This document shows positions 1-9,048 of a stretch of 64,000 bases of DNA, in pieces. Numbering within the stretch: the stretch's first letter is position 1; every line of letters starts with the position of its first letter. Position numbers and translations under genes: made by a program. The stretch comes from Cyanobacteria bacterium UBA2855 (GTDB lineage: Bacteria; Cyanobacteriota; Vampirovibrionia; Gastranaerophilales; Gastranaerophilaceae): the NCBI GenBank assembly GCA_002350725.1, contig DEFJ01000029.1:20671-84670 (forward strand). Reading direction: 5' to 3'. The notes beneath the pieces were generated by a model, which saw nothing but the letters and a program-made list of their open reading frames with translations, ran no database searches and was not told the origin of the DNA.

Positions 1-1035
1 GGCTGCTGTTGCTGCATCTTTAACATTCTTGTCTTTATCATTTTGAGCAATTGTGAAGATTGTTTCTAAATCTTTCTTATAGCTTGGGTTTTGAATGTAA
101 CTTAATGCTTCTACTGCTGAAGTTCTAACCATTGGGTTAGGGTTGTTCTTTAATTGTTCAACAATAGTTACAGCACCCGGTAATTCAGTTAAAGGAACAA
201 CTGAATTAGTTAATTTTTGGACTTCATCTCCGTATAATTTTTGCATTATTGCGGCAGTGAACATTGCATAACTCTTGTTTCTTTCAGCCTGTTCTTTAGG
301 TGAAATTGTTGTTGCAAGTTTTTGTTCATCTTCTGTTAATTTTTCATTTGCAAACATTTTTTGTCTTGCAGCTTGTTGTTCGGCACTTGGACCTTCAAGA
401 GCGCTTGTATCAGCTGTCATTATGTTGGTTAATGCATCAACTACTTTTGTATCAAGAAGTTCTGTTGCCTTTTGTGGTTCTTTATCAACCATATTAGCTA
501 TTTCTTCCATTGCTGCAGCTTGTACATCGTAGTCATTATTTGTTAATTTTGCTATAAATTCGTTTAAATCGACCTGAGGTTTTACTTCTTTAGGTTCTAC
601 AACTTCTACAGGTTTTTCTTCAGCCACAGCTTTAGGGGCTTCTTCTGCTGGTGCAGGAGCTTCAGCTTTTGGTTCTTCTGCTTTAACTTGTTCTGTTACT
701 ACCGGTGCAGGAGGTACAGCTTCAGGTTGTACAGGTAATTCTTGAACAGGTGCAGTCGCAACAGGAGCCGGTTGAACCGGTGTTTCAGTAACCGTTGGCG
801 GAACTACTGCCGGAGCTGAAATGCACGGTGGCATGTAATAAGGTTGAACCGGAGCCTGCGGGTAACTGTAATATGGCATTGTCGGAGTTGCATATTGTGG
901 TGCATACTGAGGTGCTGCCATTTGCTGAGGCGCAGGTACGTTGACCATCGGGTTGTGTACATCAATTTTTACTGCGTTATAGCTTGGTTGTTGTGGTGCT
1001 TGTACGCATGCGGGTAAATTTGGAATTTGCATCAT
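1..1035 (-). CDS. HEAT-repeat-like protein with Pro/Ala-rich N-terminus, 3' end outside window
   Basis: The minus strand reads open for 345 codons from an ATG at 1035 (a second ATG follows immediately) down to base 1, so the C-terminus lies outside the window. Residues about 1-150 are rich in Pro, Gln, Ala, Val and Tyr, then Glu/Lys/Ala, and look disordered. From about residue 150 the protein is helical, with phrases such as NPMVRTSAVEAL that resemble HEAT or armadillo repeats. There is no signal peptide or membrane segment. The AAAGGAAAAAATAAAG stretch before the ATG holds a Shine-Dalgarno-like element. I do not recognise a named family. A scaffold or protein-interaction role is inference from the repeats. 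Confidence 0.7.
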   Translation of the reverse strand, partial: MMQIPNLPACVQAPQQPSYNAVKIDVHNPMVNVPAPQQMAAPQYAPQYATPTMPYYSYPQAPVQPYYMPPCISAPAVVPPTVTETPVQPAPVATAPVQELPVQPEAVPPAPVVTEQVKAEEPKAEAPAPAEEAPKAVAEEKPVEVVEPKEVKPQVDLNEFIAKLTNNDYDVQAAAMEEIANMVDKEPQKATELLDTKVVDALTNIMTADTSALEGPSAEQQAARQKMFANEKLTEDEQKLATTISPKEQAERNKSYAMFTAAIMQKLYGDEVQKLTNSVVPLTELPGAVTIVEQLKNNPNPMVRTSAVEALSYIQNPSYKKDLETIFTIAQNDKDKNVKDAATAA

Positions 1036-1189
1036 CTTTATTTTTTCCTTTCAATAAATAATTCTTGTCTATTCCTATTCTACCCTTTAAATACTCCTCA
1101 AGAAAAATAATTGCCATATTTTTTTCATGTTTTAACAAAACTTAACATGATAGGACTGAAAAATAACTAAATATGCCCTTTTTATTGTT

Positions 1190-1228
1190 TTGAGATTTAA
1201 ATATTTTGTGATACAATATGCATATAAT
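1190..1228 (+). promoter_or_regulatory. Candidate sigma-70 promoter(s) for the transketolase subunit gene
   Basis: TTGAGA at 1190-1195 and TACAAT at 1212-1217 are separated by 16 nt. A second -10-like TATAAT lies at 1223-1228. Either would start transcription just upstream of the ATG at 1264. A start near 1235 argues against the in-frame TTG at 1228 as initiation codon. Confidence 0.45.
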
Positions 1229-1263
1229 TGTGTGTATACAGGTATAGGGTATTAAAGATTAAT

Positions 1264-2226
1264 ATGTTATCAGAGATAAAAGAAAGAAAGTCTATAAGAA
1301 GTGCTTTGGGAAAGGCGCTTGTAGAGGCCGGGAGAAAAGATTCTAATATAGTAGTAATGGATGCAGACTTGGCATGCTCTACTCAAACAGCAATGTTTGG
1401 AAAGGAATTTCCTGACAGATTTTTTGATATGGGTATATCAGAACAAGATATGATGTCTACTGCCGCAGGTTTGGCTTCTGTAGGTAAAACGCCTTTTGTT
1501 GCTACTTTTGCAATGTTTGCAACTGCAAGAACCTACGATCAAGTTAGAAATTCTATATGTTATCCGGAATTTAATGTGAAGATTGTGGGAACGCATGGGG
1601 GTGTAACCGTTGGAGAAGACGGAGCAAGTCATCAAGCTCTTGAAGATGTTGCGCTCATGAGAAATATTCCGAATATGTCGGTAATTGTTCCTGCTGATTG
1701 CAGAGAATGCGAGGAAGTAGTTAAATTTGCTGCTGAAAATTATGGTCCGATGTATATCAGAATACCAAGAACAAATGTGTACGATATATTTGGTGAGGAT
1801 TATGAATTTGATTTTTGTAAAGTAAATGTAATACAGGAAGGTTCAGATGTTACTGTTATTACAAACGGAGAAACTTTAGCTGAGGTTATATTGGCTGCAC
1901 GGGAATTAGAAAAGGATGGTTATTCTATTCAAATTCTTCATGCTCCTGTTGTAAAGCCTCTTGACGATTCGACAATTATTGAAAAAGCAAAATTGACAAA
2001 ATTTGTTATAACAGTTGAAAATCACTCCATAATTGGAGGGTTAGGAAGCGCAGTTTGCGAATTGTTATCATATAATTCTCCTATGCCTGTTATAAGACTT
2101 GGGGTAAATGATACATTCGGACAAAGCGGGAAATGGGATGAGTTGCTTGATTATTATGGGTTAAGCGCATCTAAACTGGCAAAAACAATAAAAAAACAAA
2201 TAGACAGATTTAGGCTTGTAAAATAA
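1264..2226 (+). CDS. Transketolase, C-terminal (pyrimidine-binding and C-terminal domain) subunit
   Basis: This 320-residue protein matches the C-terminal half of split transketolases. It carries the Pyr domain with GISEQDMMSTAAGLAS and the following THGGVTVGEDGASHQ segment, then the C-terminal domain from about residue 195. With the separately encoded TPP-binding N-terminal subunit it would move two-carbon units in the non-oxidative pentose phosphate pathway. The N-subunit gene, often adjacent, is not beside it in this window. I chose the ATG at 1264 because the upstream TTG at 1228 overlaps a -10 box. ftsE follows after 15 nt in the same direction, so the two may be cotranscribed. Confidence 0.85.
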   Translation: MLSEIKERKSIRSALGKALVEAGRKDSNIVVMDADLACSTQTAMFGKEFPDRFFDMGISEQDMMSTAAGLASVGKTPFVATFAMFATARTYDQVRNSICYPEFNVKIVGTHGGVTVGEDGASHQALEDVALMRNIPNMSVIVPADCRECEEVVKFAAENYGPMYIRIPRTNVYDIFGEDYEFDFCKVNVIQEGSDVTVITNGETLAEVILAARELEKDGYSIQILHAPVVKPLDDSTIIEKAKLTKFVITVENHSIIGGLGSAVCELLSYNSPMPVIRLGVNDTFGQSGKWDELLDYYGLSASKLAKTIKKQIDRFRLVK

Positions 2227-2241
2227 GTAAAAGGTATAGAA

Positions 2242-2919
2242 ATGATTCAATTCAGATCGGTTACAAAAAAATATAAAAATGGCAATTACGCATTAAAAAA
2301 TGTGAATCTTGATATAATGCCCGGTGAATTTGTGTTTGTTGTAGGTGCTTCGGGGGCAGGAAAATCAACATTAATGAAGCTTTTGTACCATGAAGAGTGT
2401 GCTACAAGCGGCACTGTTACTATAGGTGGGATTAATATAGCTAATCTTGCGAATGATAAAATTCCCAGCCTGAGAAGATGTATGGGAATTGTTTTTCAGG
2501 ATTATAAGCTTTTGCAGAATATGAGTATATATGATAACGTCGCATATGTAATAAGAACTCTTGGAATTAGTACAAGAGAAATTAATGCCAGAGTCATGGG
2601 CGCATTAAAGATTGTTGGTTTAGAACATAAGATTCATGCGACTCCATCGGAATTATCCGGTGGTGAACAACAAAGAGTAGGTATTGCAAGAGCAATTGTA
2701 AACGGGCCTCCCTTATTGATAGCGGATGAACCGACAGGTAACTTAGATCCTAAAAACTCTTTAGAAATTATGCAAATTTTGGATCAAATTAATCAAAGGG
2801 GAATTACAGTTATCGTATCTACTCATGATAATGCAATGGTAGATTATTTTAGAAAAAGGGTTATTACTCTTGATAAAGGCGAAGTAATCAGGGATATTCA
2901 AGCAGGTACTTATGACTAA
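2242..2919 (+). CDS. ftsE: Cell division ATP-binding protein FtsE
   Basis: This is a 225-residue ABC ATPase. Walker A is GASGAGKST (residues 35-43), the signature is LSGGEQQ (138-144), and Walker B plus D-loop is LLIADEPTGNLDP (158-170). Length and motifs fit FtsE, which with membrane partner FtsX couples ATP hydrolysis at the divisome to activation of peptidoglycan hydrolases. ftsX follows with an 8-nt overlap, the usual translationally coupled arrangement, which secures the assignment. Confidence 0.93.
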   Translation: MIQFRSVTKKYKNGNYALKNVNLDIMPGEFVFVVGASGAGKSTLMKLLYHEECATSGTVTIGGINIANLANDKIPSLRRCMGIVFQDYKLLQNMSIYDNVAYVIRTLGISTREINARVMGALKIVGLEHKIHATPSELSGGEQQRVGIARAIVNGPPLLIADEPTGNLDPKNSLEIMQILDQINQRGITVIVSTHDNAMVDYFRKRVITLDKGEVIRDIQAGTYD

Positions 2920-3814
2920 ACAAAAGATAAAAAAAGAAGTAAAAAAACATATACCGAAAGATTGGTTGTGTGAGCTCAGAATTTTGTATAGGCTTTCGAT
3001 GGAAACATTGAATGATATCAAAAGAACAGGTATAGTCAATCTTGTAATCATAACAACTATGGCGGCAATTTTAACTATATTTGGTGCATTTTTCCGTTCG
3101 GCAATGACGATTTCTTCATTTGCGCATGAATTAGGTAATGTTTTGGAAATTTCAGTGTATTTGAAAGCGGATGCTGATGCAAATCTTGTTAAAAATCGAG
3201 TAAATGAAATTGAGCATGTCGAAAATGTAAAGATTATCCCAAAGGCAAAATCGTGGGCAGATTTGAAAAGAGAAATGAAATTACCGGAATTGGAAAATCC
3301 GTTACCGGATACGTTGCATGTAAAAGTTGATAAGCCTGAACATATTGATTTGGTGTTCTCAAAAATTAAAAACCTTAATACTGTCGAGGATATGAGTTAT
3401 GCACAACAGCTTGCGAAGAAAATTCAGGCATTAAATCATGTAGTAAATACTATAACTGTGCTTGTTGTCATAATCCTTGGTATTTTGACAATTACAATAA
3501 TAAATAATACCATACAGCTTGTAATTCAATCTCGAAAAGATGAAATTGAGATTATGAGATTAATGGGTGTAAGCAACTGGTATATAAGATTTCCGTTGCT
3601 GATGCAAGGCGCATTTTATGGGTTTATGGGCTCGATAATCGCTTTTATACCATTACATTTTGTTGAGAATTGGCTATTAAAAGCGCACCAATTTTTTATG
3701 GTTCCGACACCGCAGTATGCACAAACATCGGTTACTCTAACAATGTTTGCAATGGGTATATTATTTGGTGCCGGTGGTAGTTTACTTTGTATTAAGAAAC
3801 ATTTGCAAGTGTAG
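2912..3814 (+). CDS. ftsX: Cell division protein FtsX
   Basis: This 300-residue integral membrane protein has the FtsX layout. There is a cytoplasmic basic N-terminus, a membrane segment at about 45-68, an extracytoplasmic domain at about 70-165, and three further membrane segments near 172-195, 228-250 and 272-295. It overlaps ftsE by 8 nt. In the family, FtsX passes the ATPase state of FtsE to periplasmic or wall hydrolase activators. The start of the next gene lies 3 nt after its stop, so ftsE, ftsX and the following gene probably form one operon. Confidence 0.9.
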   Translation: MTKQKIKKEVKKHIPKDWLCELRILYRLSMETLNDIKRTGIVNLVIITTMAAILTIFGAFFRSAMTISSFAHELGNVLEISVYLKADADANLVKNRVNEIEHVENVKIIPKAKSWADLKREMKLPELENPLPDTLHVKVDKPEHIDLVFSKIKNLNTVEDMSYAQQLAKKIQALNHVVNTITVLVVIILGILTITIINNTIQLVIQSRKDEIEIMRLMGVSNWYIRFPLLMQGAFYGFMGSIIAFIPLHFVENWLLKAHQFFMVPTPQYAQTSVTLTMFAMGILFGAGGSLLCIKKHLQV

Positions 3815-3817
3815 TAT

Positions 3818-5056
3818 ATGAATACAGTTATAATAATTACGGATTATGAGGAAATAAAACTAAAAATGCAAGAAAATCTGGTTCTGTTAAGAGGGTCAGA
3901 TAGGTTGTTGTCCGTAAATTATGATAATGCTCCTGATGTTTTGTACGATATTCGTCCCGATATCGTAATCCTGCATGAACACGAGAGAAGAGAGAAAACT
4001 ATCGGAATAATAAAATATCTAAAAGAAAGACGAATATTTTCAAATTCAAATATTGTTTTGCTTGCCAATGTGTATGATAAAGATTTTATTTTAGAAGCAT
4101 ACGATGAGGGTATTAATGATTATATTACTCTGCAATCAGAGCCATCTGAAATCCTTATACGTGTTATTAACAGTATAAAAATGTCAGGGATGAAATCTAA
4201 AGCAAAAAGATTTGAAAAAATTTTGGAGTTTTATAATATTATTGATATATCAAGCGAATTTTACAGCACGAAGTTCGAAAATGAAATTTTTAGTACGGAA
4301 TTGCTTCGCGAAAATTATGAAAATGGCAGCTATATGATGCTATCTCCAACTGAAAATTGCAAAAAAGATTTTTCGACAGATAAGATGAATACTATATTAA
4401 AAAATGTGTTGAGGATAAATGATATTGTTTCCGGTCCGTCAGGTGCGAAATACGGTATTTTGTTGCAAGATGATATTGAGGGTGCAATTAAAGTTTTTGA
4501 AAAGATAAAAGCAGAGCTGATTGATAAAAAATATGACTTAAGAGCCGGTATTACGGCTATTGATTCAAATAAATTTGATGAGATAAAGAAAAAGACTATA
4601 AGTGCATTGAATAGTGCCATTTTATCTGATAAAGAATATGTTATATATTCTGCAGAAGGAAGTTCTTCCGAAAATTGGTTAGATTTTCCGGAAGATAAAG
4701 ATAAAACGTATAAATTTTATAAAAAAGCTTTCGGACAAAAAATTGAAAATGTAATTGCTCCTGTATTTTTTAGATTGCAAAAAACATACGAGGAAAAAAT
4801 AGGGGATGCTGATATAGAGCAATTTACAGATGAACAGCAAAGTGTTTTTAGAATTATTAACGGGAAAAATGAAAGCCGTTTAACGATGATATATCCTGGA
4901 TATTCAAAACTTGTTATCACAATTACACATACAGGTTTTGACTCTCCTGAAAATCGTACTATTACTATTCCGTTAAAAGAAATAACTCAAGCAAAAATCG
5001 ATGAGATTGTTGAAAGTTTTATAAATGAATTTATGGGAATATACAGACATATATAG
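3818..5056 (+). CDS. Degenerate receiver plus degenerate GGDEF-like regulatory protein
   Basis: A 412-residue soluble protein begins 3 nt after ftsX. Residues 1-125 fold like a response-regulator receiver, but the segment that should end in the phospho-accepting Asp reads PDIVILHE, and the usual Lys-Pro near the end reads SEP. Residues about 170-285 resemble a GGDEF cyclase fold (RINDIVSG, KYGILL, LRAGIT), but the signature reads GPSGAKYG, so cyclase activity is unlikely. The last 120 residues form an extra domain I do not recognise. It looks like a protein-protein signalling adaptor, perhaps tied to FtsEX through operon position. That function is inference. Confidence 0.6.
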   Translation: MNTVIIITDYEEIKLKMQENLVLLRGSDRLLSVNYDNAPDVLYDIRPDIVILHEHERREKTIGIIKYLKERRIFSNSNIVLLANVYDKDFILEAYDEGINDYITLQSEPSEILIRVINSIKMSGMKSKAKRFEKILEFYNIIDISSEFYSTKFENEIFSTELLRENYENGSYMMLSPTENCKKDFSTDKMNTILKNVLRINDIVSGPSGAKYGILLQDDIEGAIKVFEKIKAELIDKKYDLRAGITAIDSNKFDEIKKKTISALNSAILSDKEYVIYSAEGSSSENWLDFPEDKDKTYKFYKKAFGQKIENVIAPVFFRLQKTYEEKIGDADIEQFTDEQQSVFRIINGKNESRLTMIYPGYSKLVITITHTGFDSPENRTITIPLKEITQAKIDEIVESFINEFMGIYRHI

Positions 5057-5066
5057 ATGAGGTCAT

Positions 5067-5612
5067 ATGAAATTGTTAAATGAAAAAGATTCACTCGTAA
5101 TCGTAATAGACATACAAGACAAACTTGTAGCCGCTTTGGAAAAAGATACGGTTGTATCAAAAGCCGCAAAGCTAGTCGCTGCTGCAAATATTTTGGATAT
5201 TCCTGTAATAGTAAGTGAGCAATACCCAAAAGGTTTGGGACAAACAATTTTTGCAATAAAAAATCAACTTCCTCAAAATTCTGAAGTAGTCGAAAAAACT
5301 TCATTTTCACTCTTGGAAGAAGAGGGTATGTTAGATAAAATTAAATCTTATGGTAAAACGCAAATTATTTTGTGTGGGATTGAAACACATATATGTGTGC
5401 ATCAAACTGCGGCGGCATTGCTGGATGCCGGATTCGAAGTGTATATCGCAAAAGATGCGTGTGCAAGCCGTAATAAATATGAGTTTAAGCAGGGAATAGA
5501 GAGAATGCATGCAAATGGTGCAAAAATTTCTTGTCTTGAAATAATTCTTTTTGAATGGCTAAGAGGTGCATCTCATCCTAAATTCAAAGAAGTTCAAATG
5601 TTGATAAAATAA
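5067..5612 (+). CDS. Isochorismatase-family cysteine hydrolase
   Basis: This 181-residue single-domain protein has the isochorismatase-like fold. Asp15 lies in VIVIDIQD, a Lys in VVEKTSFS, and the nucleophilic Cys in CGIETHICVHQT. These are the D-K-C triad of nicotinamidase and YcaC-type amidohydrolases. The exact substrate cannot be read from sequence. The Shine-Dalgarno GATGAGG precedes the ATG, and the gene follows the signalling gene by 10 nt, so it may end the ftsEX operon. Its 3' end converges with the lytic transglycosylase gene 9 nt away. Confidence 0.8.
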   Translation: MKLLNEKDSLVIVIDIQDKLVAALEKDTVVSKAAKLVAAANILDIPVIVSEQYPKGLGQTIFAIKNQLPQNSEVVEKTSFSLLEEEGMLDKIKSYGKTQIILCGIETHICVHQTAAALLDAGFEVYIAKDACASRNKYEFKQGIERMHANGAKISCLEIILFEWLRGASHPKFKEVQMLIK

Positions 5613-5621
5613 TAAAATTTA

Positions 5622-7598
5622 TTATTCATAAATCCTTACATAATTCCAGTATGAGCGGAATACTTTTTTTACGTATTCTCTTGTTTCAGGATATGGAATC
5701 TGTTCGGTAAATAAATCAGGATCAAAATAATTCAAAGATTGTTTCCATTGCTTAACCGCACCAACTCCGGAATTGTATGCAGCAACAGACGATATTTCAA
5801 TTCCGTCAAGTTGACTTCTTACTGCAGCATAATGGTAACATCCTAAGACGACATTCATATCAGGATTAAATAAATTAACTCCTGTAATACCATGTTTGAA
5901 TGCCGTATCGGCCCCCGTTGTCGGCATTAATTGCATAAGTCCTCTTGCGCCTACAGAGCTTTGCGCATTTGGATTAAAATAACTTTCTTCTCTTGTTAAG
6001 CCGAGCATCAACGGGGCATTTACTCCGGCTCTATCTGCGGCACTTCGGATTTGTTCATAGAAAAATACAGGATATACCAGCCTCCATCTTAAATCACTTC
6101 TATGTGGTTTTTCTTCCAGCTTGTCCATTGCATTCCTTGCAATCAGCATAGCATGGCTATTTTCTCCTTTTTGATAAAGAGCCCAACTCTTTAAGAATTC
6201 ATCGTAGGATGTATATTCATCCAGAACATCCCAATCTCCTAAAGATACAAGTTTGTCTAAAAAGTAATGACGCCTTTCATATGGAAATTCAATTGGTTTT
6301 TCTTTAATTCCTGTTGCTATAATTGAAGTTTTATTGTTTTTTAATCTTACAAAGGCTCTAAAGGCATAATAGCTGTCAGGGAAACGTGATATAACCCCAC
6401 GATAGTAATTTACATAATCCTGATAAGCCTTGGCTCTTTCACTTACCCTGCCCATATAGTACATTACTATTGGAGCATAGGTTTGGTCATTTTTATATTT
6501 GTTCAGAAAATCTATACCGATACGTTGTGCATCAGGGATATTGTTTTTATTAACCATATCTAAGAATATCTTAGCTTGTGCTTCTGCTGTAAAATCGCTT
6601 GAAGGATACCATAAGTATAGGTTTTTGTAACAATCAGCTCTATCCTTTTCTTCTCCATAGCGGCATTTTATTACCATTAAATAGTCTTTACCTCGAGATT
6701 TTGCAATTCCTAATAAATTAATTGCAGCCTGATATTTTGAAGGTACTATTGACATATAAGCATCAATAGCTTCATAGACATCTTCTTTTTCAATGTAATC
6801 AGCATTTCCTTTTAATCCCCATTCGGTTAAAAATTTTATTCGAGCGTTGTTTCCTGTTGCTTTTGCATTAATTACATCAAATGCCCAACTGTTTTTAACT
6901 TCTGATTTTTTTGAAAGTTCATCAGCTTTTTTGTAGTCCCCCAATTTATAACTCGATTTTGCCATTAGCAGGTAATCGTCTTTAGAAATCGTTGCGTCAA
7001 TTTTGTTCCAATCATTTATGACTGACATTGCGAGTCTGCCGGCAGGGGCTTTTTTAAGATAATGCCTAAAATGATTTTGAATATCTTCTTTTGCTGAAAG
7101 CGGAAAAATTTTTTCTCCTTCATATTTTTTTAGCATTAGATGTCCCAGGTAGTATTCCGAGGCTATTGCATAATCGGAGTGCGGGAATTTATTTATTATG
7201 TATTCAAAATGCTTTTTTGCAGCCTGTGGATTTGAGTCGGTAATAATTTGTGCAAGATTATATCTTACCTTAATGGACAGCATATGTTTAGGGTATAACA
7301 TCAAGAAAAACTTATATTGTTTTTCTGCTGATTTTACATCATCAATATCTGTTGCTGCAACTCCCTGGTGATATATTGCAAGCGGTTTCAAATCCGAAAT
7401 GATATTTACTTTTGAAAATAAATAATATGCCTGAGAGTAATTTTTGGCATTATACTCTTTTAATGCTTGAGAATATATTTCATCTGTTTTTGTTGCGGGT
7501 TGATATATGCTCAACCCAAAATATACCATTAATACAAGTAGTGCAGTACCTGCGGCTACAGTATACACATATTTTTTAAACGTATCCCAGCTAATCAT
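5622..7598 (-). CDS. Membrane-anchored Slt-type soluble lytic murein transglycosylase
   Basis: This 658-residue protein has an N-terminal membrane anchor (about 13-33), a long helical solenoid of TPR-like repeats (about 40-480) and a C-terminal SLT catalytic domain (about 510-650). The catalytic Glu lies in GLTREESYFNP, followed by SSVGARGLMQLMP and SVAAYNSGVGAV, the three classic SLT motifs. It should cleave the MurNAc-GlcNAc bond of peptidoglycan to form 1,6-anhydro products at the outer face of the inner membrane. A TGC-TAAAAT extended -10 box sits 7 nt before the ATG with no Shine-Dalgarno sequence, which predicts a leaderless transcript. Confidence 0.88.
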   Translation of the reverse strand: MISWDTFKKYVYTVAAGTALLVLMVYFGLSIYQPATKTDEIYSQALKEYNAKNYSQAYYLFSKVNIISDLKPLAIYHQGVAATDIDDVKSAEKQYKFFLMLYPKHMLSIKVRYNLAQIITDSNPQAAKKHFEYIINKFPHSDYAIASEYYLGHLMLKKYEGEKIFPLSAKEDIQNHFRHYLKKAPAGRLAMSVINDWNKIDATISKDDYLLMAKSSYKLGDYKKADELSKKSEVKNSWAFDVINAKATGNNARIKFLTEWGLKGNADYIEKEDVYEAIDAYMSIVPSKYQAAINLLGIAKSRGKDYLMVIKCRYGEEKDRADCYKNLYLWYPSSDFTAEAQAKIFLDMVNKNNIPDAQRIGIDFLNKYKNDQTYAPIVMYYMGRVSERAKAYQDYVNYYRGVISRFPDSYYAFRAFVRLKNNKTSIIATGIKEKPIEFPYERRHYFLDKLVSLGDWDVLDEYTSYDEFLKSWALYQKGENSHAMLIARNAMDKLEEKPHRSDLRWRLVYPVFFYEQIRSAADRAGVNAPLMLGLTREESYFNPNAQSSVGARGLMQLMPTTGADTAFKHGITGVNLFNPDMNVVLGCYHYAAVRSQLDGIEISSVAAYNSGVGAVKQWKQSLNYFDPDLFTEQIPYPETREYVKKVFRSYWNYVRIYE

Positions 7599-7705
7599 AC
7601 TATATATTTTAGCATAATTTGTTGTTAATTTAAAACACTAAACAAAAAGTTTACAAAATATATATACTGAATTATAATGAACATAACAGATTGGAGAGCT
7701 TGGAA

Positions 7706-8062
7706 ATGGAAAAGTTTGTTCAAGAAAAATATATGCGTCCTTGGGGTTATTATATTAATATTGCGCAAGGTGACGGATATCTATCAAAAATTTTGCATGT
7801 AAATTCCGGAGCAAAACTTTCTGTTCAGTCTCACAATTGTAGGAGTGAACATTGGTTTGTTCTTAAAGGTGAGGCGGATGTTTTATTGGGTGAAAATGAA
7901 ATAACCTTATCGAGCGGACAAAGTCTGGATATCCCGCTTAAAGCTATTCATTCTGTCGGGAATTCTAAAAATTCGGATTTGGAAATTTTAGAAATACAAA
8001 CCGGAGAGGTTTTATCGGAGGATGATATAGTCAGATATAAGGATATTTACGGTAGAGTTTAG
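7706..8062 (+). CDS. Standalone cupin of the type II phosphomannose isomerase C-terminal kind
   Basis: These 118 residues match the cupin domain found at the C-terminus of ManC/AlgA mannose-1-phosphate guanylyltransferase/phosphomannose isomerase. It shows RPWGYY at the start, SHNCRSEHWFVLKGEADV in the barrel (metal-binding His and Glu), and the closing EIQTGEVLSEDDIVRYKDIYGR. The nucleotidyltransferase half is absent. It may act as a small sugar-phosphate isomerase or epimerase. I chose the ATG at 7706, with GGAG nine bases upstream, over an in-frame TTG at 7691. The gene converges with ribF, with 5 nt between the stops. Confidence 0.78.
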   Translation: MEKFVQEKYMRPWGYYINIAQGDGYLSKILHVNSGAKLSVQSHNCRSEHWFVLKGEADVLLGENEITLSSGQSLDIPLKAIHSVGNSKNSDLEILEIQTGEVLSEDDIVRYKDIYGRV

Positions 8063-8067
8063 ATAAT

Positions 8068-8964
8068 TTATTTTATAAAATTTATATCTTCCGATATTTG
8101 TTTTTTTAATTCATCCAATGATAAAAATTTCTTTTCCGGACGCAGCATTGACGTAAATTCGACCGTTATTTCCTCTCCATAAATATCTTTATCAAAATCT
8201 AAAATATGAGTTTCAATTGTCGCTAAACTCGTTTCCCCAACTGTAGGACGCAGTCCGTAGTTTGTAACACCTTTGTAAACTTTGTCTTTATACGTTATAT
8301 CGGTTGAGTATGCCCCAAATGGCATGTCTGTAATCTTTTCCGGCATGAGGATGTTCGCTGTTCTAAATCCCAATTGCCTTCCAATTTGTTTACCTTTAAT
8401 AACTATTCCGGTAATTTTGAATTTATATCCCAACATTTTATTGGCTTTTTTAAGGTTTCCTTCTTTTAAATATTTTCTTATTTGTGTGCTGCTAATTAAT
8501 TCGTGTTCAATTTTTTGGGGTTCTATAACAAAATATTTATATCCGTATTTTAATGCATTGTTCTTTAAAAATTTCGTGTCACCAATTTTGTCTTTCCCAA
8601 AATTGTGATTAAATCCTGTAGATATTGCTTTGGGTGAAAAATTCTTTACAATAATATTCTTTAAGTATTCATCTGCGCTCATCGATGCTATTTTTTCAAA
8701 ATCTAATTCAAAAAGATAGTCAATTCCTATTTCGGCAATCTTATTTCTGCGTTCTGCTTCTGTCAATATATACTTAGGAGCGACTTTTTTTAAATAGCAG
8801 AACGGGTGGTTTTTAAAAGTAATAACTGCAGATTTTAATCCGTGTTCTTTTGCGTAATTAACGGCTGACAACAAAACTTTTTGATGCCCAATATGTACTC
8901 CGTCAAAAAATCCCAGTGCCAATGACAAATTTTCTTTTTTTGTAACTTCGGAAAAAATCTCCAT
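8068..8964 (-). CDS. ribF: Bifunctional riboflavin kinase/FAD synthetase
   Basis: This 298-residue protein makes FMN from riboflavin and then FAD. The N-terminal FAD synthetase domain shows GFFDGVHIGHQ (HxGH-type nucleotidyltransferase motif) and SSTQIRKYL. The C-terminal kinase domain from about residue 180 shows GFRTANI, TNYGLRPTV and ETHILDFDKDIYG. The ATG at 8964 matches family length. A TATAAT box (8971-8976 on this strand) lies exactly 6 nt before this ATG and no Shine-Dalgarno is present, so the mRNA is probably leaderless. The pckA terminator lies just upstream. Confidence 0.9.
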   Translation of the reverse strand: MEIFSEVTKKENLSLALGFFDGVHIGHQKVLLSAVNYAKEHGLKSAVITFKNHPFCYLKKVAPKYILTEAERRNKIAEIGIDYLFELDFEKIASMSADEYLKNIIVKNFSPKAISTGFNHNFGKDKIGDTKFLKNNALKYGYKYFVIEPQKIEHELISSTQIRKYLKEGNLKKANKMLGYKFKITGIVIKGKQIGRQLGFRTANILMPEKITDMPFGAYSTDITYKDKVYKGVTNYGLRPTVGETSLATIETHILDFDKDIYGEEITVEFTSMLRPEKKFLSLDELKKQISEDINFIK

Positions 8965-8970
8965 ATAAAT

Positions 8971-8976
8971 ATTATA
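8971..8976 (-). promoter_or_regulatory. -10 box of ribF, six bases from the start codon
   Basis: The minus strand reads TATAAT, then six bases, then ATG. With a standard -10 position the first transcribed base is the A of the start codon. The -35 region is weak (TTTTTG-like). Confidence 0.55.
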
Positions 8977-8993
8977 CCCTAAACAGACCAAAC

Positions 8994-9024
8994 AAAAAGG
9001 TTCTGTGTTTTACAGAACCTTTTT
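8994..9024 (-). terminator. Intrinsic terminator of pckA
   Basis: An A-rich inverted repeat pairs AAAAAGGTTCTGT with ACAGAACCTTTTT around a short loop, 25 nt after the pckA stop. It is followed by a U-rich run on the minus strand. Confidence 0.75.
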
Positions 9025-9048
9025 GTATAATATAGTAATTTTTATAAA

